This document shows positions 20,474 through 23,966 of a stretch of 23,966 nt of DNA, piece by piece. Within the stretch, counting starts at the first letter, position 1, and every line of letters starts with the position of its first letter. Both the position numbers and the translations under genes were made by a program. The notes under the pieces are model-generated. The model had not been told where the DNA came from. It saw only the letters and a list, made by a program, of their open reading frames with translations, and did not search any database. The stretch is from Lachnospiraceae bacterium (GTDB lineage Bacteria > Bacillota > Clostridia > Lachnospirales > Lachnospiraceae): contig JAFUKK010000030.1 in the NCBI GenBank assembly GCA_017473665.1, forward strand, positions 1-23,966, in the 5' to 3' direction.

Positions 20474-22621
20474 ATGGATAATCAGATGAATCAAAATAAC
20501 GGAGGAGGCGGTAATCAGCCCCCCCGAAAGCCAAATATGATGACGCTGCTTCTCATGGGTCTATGCGGTCTTTTGGCTATGTATATGCTGTATTCATTGT
20601 TTTTTGGAAGCTCTACCAATGTTCCCGAAAAGAATTATACAGAGTTTTTGCAGGATTTAAACGGAGGCAAAGTAAAATCTCTGGAGGTATATTCTGACAG
20701 CGGACAGGTGATGGTTACCCTGGTAAAGGAGCCGGTGGAGCAGTCCCAGACACCTTATAATTATTATATGTACCCTTTTATGGCTCCGGCACAGGAGGTT
20801 GCGGACTATTACACTATCATTATGGAAGATGTGGATACTCTGACGGCCCGTTGCGAGGAGCTGGGTGTGGATGCCAAGCGCATTATTCCGGATAATTCTC
20901 TTTTCATGGATATTTTCCTGACAGTGGTACTGCCGGTGCTTTTGATGTGGTTGCTATTAGGATTTTTCATGCGTAAGATGGGTGGCAGCGGTGGCCCCAT
21001 GGGGGTAGGCAAGAGCAATGCCAAGGTCTATGTCCAGAAGGAAACAGGTGTAACCTTTGCGGATGTGGCCGGAGAGGATGAAGCTAAGGAGTCTTTGGTG
21101 GAAGTGGTGGATTTTCTGCACAATCCCGGAAAATACTCCAAGATAGGTGCAAAGCTCCCCAAGGGTGCGTTGTTGGTGGGCCCTCCCGGTACCGGTAAGA
21201 CCTTACTGGCCAAGGCGGTGGCAGGGGAGGCCAAGGTTCCCTTTTATTCCCTGACCGGTTCTGATTTTATAGAGTTGTATGTAGGTGTGGGTGCATCCCG
21301 AGTGAGAGATTTATTTAAGGAAGCTACCAAGAATGCTCCTTGTATTATTTTCATTGATGAGATTGATGCCATTGGACGTAGCCGTGATTCCAAGTACGGT
21401 GGTGGTAACGAAGAGCGTGAACAGACCCTAAACCAGCTATTGTCCGAGATGGATGGTTTTGACAGTTCCAAGGGTATTTTGATATTAGGTGCTACCAATA
21501 GACCCGAGATTTTGGATAAGGCATTACTTCGTCCCGGACGTTTTGACCGCAGAATCATCGTAGATAAGCCGGATTTAAAGGGACGTGTGGAAATCTTAAA
21601 GGTGCACTCCAAGGATGTAAAGATGGATGAGACCGTGGATTTGGATGCTATCGCACTGGCTACCAGCGGTGCAGTGGGATCCGATTTGGCCAACATGATT
21701 AATGAGGCGGCTATTAATGCAGTAAAGGAAGGCCGTCAGTATGTGAACCAGCAGGATTTATTTGCTGCAGTGGAGCAGGTGCTGGTGGGCAAGGAGAAAA
21801 AGGATCGCATCATGAGCAAGGAGGAACGCAAGATTGTATCCTACCACGAGGTGGGTCATGCGCTAATCAGTGCTTTGCAGAAAAATTCCGAGCCGGTGCA
21901 GAAGATTACCATCGTACCACGTACCATGGGAGCCCTAGGCTATGTAATGCATGTACCTGAGGAAGAGAAATATCTGAATACTGAGGCAGAGCTGCGTGAT
22001 ATGCTGGTGAGTCTGGTAGGAGGACGTGCTGCAGAGGAAGTGGTGTTTGATACGGTTACCACCGGTGCTGCCAATGATATTGAGAAGGCTACGGAAATCG
22101 CCCGTTCTATGGTGACCCGTTATGGTATGAGCAAAAAGTTTGGTTTGGTAGGTCTGGCTACCATTGAGAGCCAGTACCTGGAGGGCAGAGCGGCACTGAA
22201 TTGTAGTGATGAGACGGCAGCAGCCATTGACGCAGAAGTGGTGGAAATCATTAAGGAAAGCTATGAAAAGGCACTGGAGCTGCTCCGTGTAAACCGTGAG
22301 CTGATGGATAAGTTGGCCCAGTATCTGATTGAGAAAGAGACCATAACCGGTAAGGAATTTATGACTATTTTCCGTAAAGAGAAGGGGCTGCCCGATCCTG
22401 AGGAGGAGAAAAAGGAAGAACAGTCTGAAGGCATTGAGTGCGACAGTGCTGAAAAGGAGCAGGATGCCACTGAGTCGATTGTTCAGCAGCCGGAGGATGT
22501 AAAACAAGTAGATGAGGGACCTTCAGAAGAAGCTATCCCGTCTGCAGAACCTTCTTCCCAGCCTGTAATGCCTCGGGAGCAAGGTCCTGTGGGACGTTTT
22601 TCCGGTGGTAAACTGGACTAG
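20474..22621 (+). CDS. ftsH: ATP-dependent zinc metalloprotease FtsH
   Basis: A 715-aa membrane-anchored AAA protease that degrades unassembled or damaged membrane and some soluble proteins. Membrane helices at about 22-43 and 145-166 enclose an outside domain of about 100 residues. The AAA module has Walker A GPPGTGKT (236-243), Walker B IIFIDEID (291-298) and the second region of homology near ATNRPEILDKALLRPGRFDR (340-359). The zinc site HEVGH is at 458-462. The last 75 residues are an acidic, Gln/Pro/Ser-rich tail. Start choice: ATG 20474 has GGAG six nt upstream; an in-frame ATG at 20462 has no ribosome site and would add four residues. Confidence 0.96.
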   Translation: MDNQMNQNNGGGGNQPPRKPNMMTLLLMGLCGLLAMYMLYSLFFGSSTNVPEKNYTEFLQDLNGGKVKSLEVYSDSGQVMVTLVKEPVEQSQTPYNYYMYPFMAPAQEVADYYTIIMEDVDTLTARCEELGVDAKRIIPDNSLFMDIFLTVVLPVLLMWLLLGFFMRKMGGSGGPMGVGKSNAKVYVQKETGVTFADVAGEDEAKESLVEVVDFLHNPGKYSKIGAKLPKGALLVGPPGTGKTLLAKAVAGEAKVPFYSLTGSDFIELYVGVGASRVRDLFKEATKNAPCIIFIDEIDAIGRSRDSKYGGGNEEREQTLNQLLSEMDGFDSSKGILILGATNRPEILDKALLRPGRFDRRIIVDKPDLKGRVEILKVHSKDVKMDETVDLDAIALATSGAVGSDLANMINEAAINAVKEGRQYVNQQDLFAAVEQVLVGKEKKDRIMSKEERKIVSYHEVGHALISALQKNSEPVQKITIVPRTMGALGYVMHVPEEEKYLNTEAELRDMLVSLVGGRAAEEVVFDTVTTGAANDIEKATEIARSMVTRYGMSKKFGLVGLATIESQYLEGRAALNCSDETAAAIDAEVVEIIKESYEKALELLRVNRELMDKLAQYLIEKETITGKEFMTIFRKEKGLPDPEEEKKEEQSEGIECDSAEKEQDATESIVQQPEDVKQVDEGPSEEAIPSAEPSSQPVMPREQGPVGRFSGGKLD

Positions 22622-22650
22622 TGATTACGTATATGGCAATATTATGTGAC

Positions 22651-22685
22651 AAAATAGCAGAGAATTAATTTCTCTGCTATTTTTA
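22651..22685 (+). terminator. Intrinsic terminator of ftsH
   Basis: AAATAGCAGAGAA and TTCTCTGCTATTT pair over 13 bp around a short TTAAT loop, followed by TTATT. It begins about 30 nt after the ftsH stop. Confidence 0.85.
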
Positions 22686-22736
22686 TTGTGACATATAAAG
22701 TGGCTTAGTTGTCAAAGGAATATAAAGTATTGGAAA

Positions 22737-23783
22737 TTATTGGGGCTGTGAGAGAAAGGTGTCATAGTCAAAGCTATATACAAATTCTTCAAACGCATCC
22801 AGTCGATTCATATAGGTATCGGATGTAACAACATTTGTCTCGGAACAAAGTCTTGTGGTAATTTCATCGGATATTTGCTTGGAAAAATGTGTAATATCCG
22901 CATAGTTATCCAGATTGCAAATCCATTCCTCCATATCCTGAAAATAATGGATATCCACATTGTCATAGGTGAGCAATCGCTCTGTAACATATGCCATGCC
23001 GTCGATACGTGTTTTTGCATCCTTGGTTGCCAGATTGTCGTACCAGTACAGCATGCTGTAAGGAGGAAAGAAGACATGCCACTGAGTCTTGGGCGTGGCT
23101 TCTATATGCGGGAGTATGCATTGTTCTAAATTCGTTTTTAAATGCTCCAGATTATAATCGGGATTGGCAGTATCCTTGTATTCAGGTGCGGAATATCTTT
23201 TTAATACATATTGTCTGCCGTAGTACATATATTGCCAGTGCCAATAAGCTTCGTTTATGGGAGTATTTTCTTTCTTTACATAATTTCCGATGACGTAGGG
23301 GATGAAAACATCCTTGTTTAGCAAATAATTAAGGTCGTTTAACGGATTTTGGTCGTATAAATGCTCCGGATAAACGAAGGAAAGGGTATTGGGATAATAT
23401 AAGTAGTTGGCAATATCAATACAAAGAAAAATATGATTTATTTCCTTAGGGTCTTCCAATACTACATTCATGATTTTATCAATATCACCGGGAAAAGCTG
23501 CATTGTAAGACAGTTTGACCGTTTGTGTGCCCAATTGATTATCAAATAAAAGGGTGTCAAAGTTAGTGGTCATGGAGGAGCCCAGAATGATGCTGTCATA
23601 GTCAAAATGTCTCGCAATGCCCGGATTTTGTTCCAACTGATTGTCTATCACATAATATCCGCCCGAAATAGGCTTGTGATACACAAAAAAAGGATCCACT
23701 ATGTACGTTGTAATGCTCACCAATAAAAGAGGGACCAGACAGGCCGTGAGCAAAAGAATTAATTTTGTCTTTTGATTTTTCAT
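22737..23783 (-). CDS. Membrane-anchored SGNH-like protein, MBOAT partner (DltD/AlgX-like)
   Basis: A 348-aa protein. An N-terminal membrane anchor (LILLLTACLVPLLLVSITTY, about 8-27) precedes an extracytoplasmic domain. That domain has SGNH-type motifs: the nucleophile block DSIILGSSMTTNFD (GSS at 68-70) and a late NYADITHFSKQ (Asp-x-x-His). These match proteins encoded next to MBOAT acyltransferases, which move acyl groups onto envelope polymers (teichoic acids, exopolysaccharide). The MBOAT gene ends 16 nt upstream on the same strand, so the two form an operon. AGG lies 10 nt ahead of the ATG. The acceptor polymer is unknown. Confidence 0.75.
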   Translation of the reverse strand: MKNQKTKLILLLTACLVPLLLVSITTYIVDPFFVYHKPISGGYYVIDNQLEQNPGIARHFDYDSIILGSSMTTNFDTLLFDNQLGTQTVKLSYNAAFPGDIDKIMNVVLEDPKEINHIFLCIDIANYLYYPNTLSFVYPEHLYDQNPLNDLNYLLNKDVFIPYVIGNYVKKENTPINEAYWHWQYMYYGRQYVLKRYSAPEYKDTANPDYNLEHLKTNLEQCILPHIEATPKTQWHVFFPPYSMLYWYDNLATKDAKTRIDGMAYVTERLLTYDNVDIHYFQDMEEWICNLDNYADITHFSKQISDEITTRLCSETNVVTSDTYMNRLDAFEEFVYSFDYDTFLSQPQ

Positions 23784-23799
23784 TGTTTATTACCTGTAG

Positions 23800-23966
23800 T
23801 TAAAAATTAAAATACAAGAAGTTGCTTACACCGGACAGTGATAAGACGCTCCATGTGAATAGAGCGGCCAAAAAAAGTAACTTAATCATACTGTTTTTGG
23901 AATTTGATTCTGTTTCATATGTGTTCTTACATCCCCAAGTAATAATACTTACTATCAGTAAAAAAA
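23800..23966 (-). CDS. MBOAT-family O-acyltransferase, C-terminal fragment
   Basis: Read on the minus strand, the frame entering from the right edge gives 54 residues and a TAA at 23802-23800. It has a hydrophobic start (FLLIVSIITWGC) and a last membrane helix ending WSVLSLSGVSNFLYFNF, the usual C-terminus of AlgI/DltB-like MBOAT proteins. It is cut by the end of the window, so catalytic His is not visible. Spacing of 16 nt to the SGNH-like gene supports an acyl-transfer pair. It is too short and open-ended to show as a normal ORF. Confidence 0.75.
   Translation of the reverse strand, partial: FLLIVSIITWGCKNTYETESNSKNSMIKLLFLAALFTWSVLSLSGVSNFLYFNF

Noticed and set aside
21935..22507. 190-aa minus-strand ORF inside ftsH
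   Set aside because: It lies opposite conserved ftsH sequence and has no features of a real protein.

Overview
The window looks like chromosomal DNA of a low-to-mid GC Gram-positive anaerobe, most likely Clostridia and probably Lachnospiraceae. The signs are a T-box-controlled, short eukaryote-like prolyl-tRNA synthetase, a MecA adaptor, a NiaR regulator, AGGAGG-type ribosome sites and TTGACA/TATAAT promoters. This placement rests on gene content and style, not on a search.

Positions 1-4100 are an accessory, defence-like patch. It opens with the 3' part of an AAA15-type ATPase overlapping an RloB-family TOPRIM-like gene, a pairing typical of OLD/PARIS-like defence modules. Two small AT-rich membrane-protein ORFs follow; they overlap and may be one frameshifted gene. 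On the minus strand is a DUF3800 gene whose leader has a near-consensus promoter, three hairpins and a terminator-like stem just before the start codon. A broken serine recombinase and a frameshifted ORF come next, and a strong terminator closes the patch.

Positions 4161-8131 hold a three-gene operon: a GldA-like ATPase, a GldF-GldG-like fused permease and a DUF4340 lipoprotein-like or membrane-anchored protein. Positions 8160-10078 hold a YtrA-type GntR repressor gene with an ABC ATPase and permease, behind a promoter with phased ACTGTA repeats. Positions 10086-11024 hold a GNAT acetyltransferase and an SdpI-like membrane protein, both on the minus strand. Positions 11092-13041 (minus) hold two closely similar PilZ-domain genes on either side of a NiaR niacin-responsive repressor. 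mecA is divergent from that cluster and converges on a RluA-family pseudouridine synthase.

Positions 14925-16754 are a proline T-box and proS. Between proS and a DEDDh exonuclease gene (16958) lies a remarkable stretch of tandem structured elements: a 65-nt inverted repeat that includes the proS stop codon, then two 47-49 nt three-way-junction units with compensatory base changes, then half of a third unit. After this come a D,D-carboxypeptidase (minus), trmB, ftsH, and at the right edge (minus) an MBOAT acyltransferase fragment with its SGNH-like partner, a probable envelope-polymer acylation pair.

The most notable items are the DUF3800 leader RNA, the covarying tandem elements after proS, and the RloB-type module with its companion membrane ORFs. 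No tRNA, rRNA, CRISPR array or intact insertion sequence was recognised.
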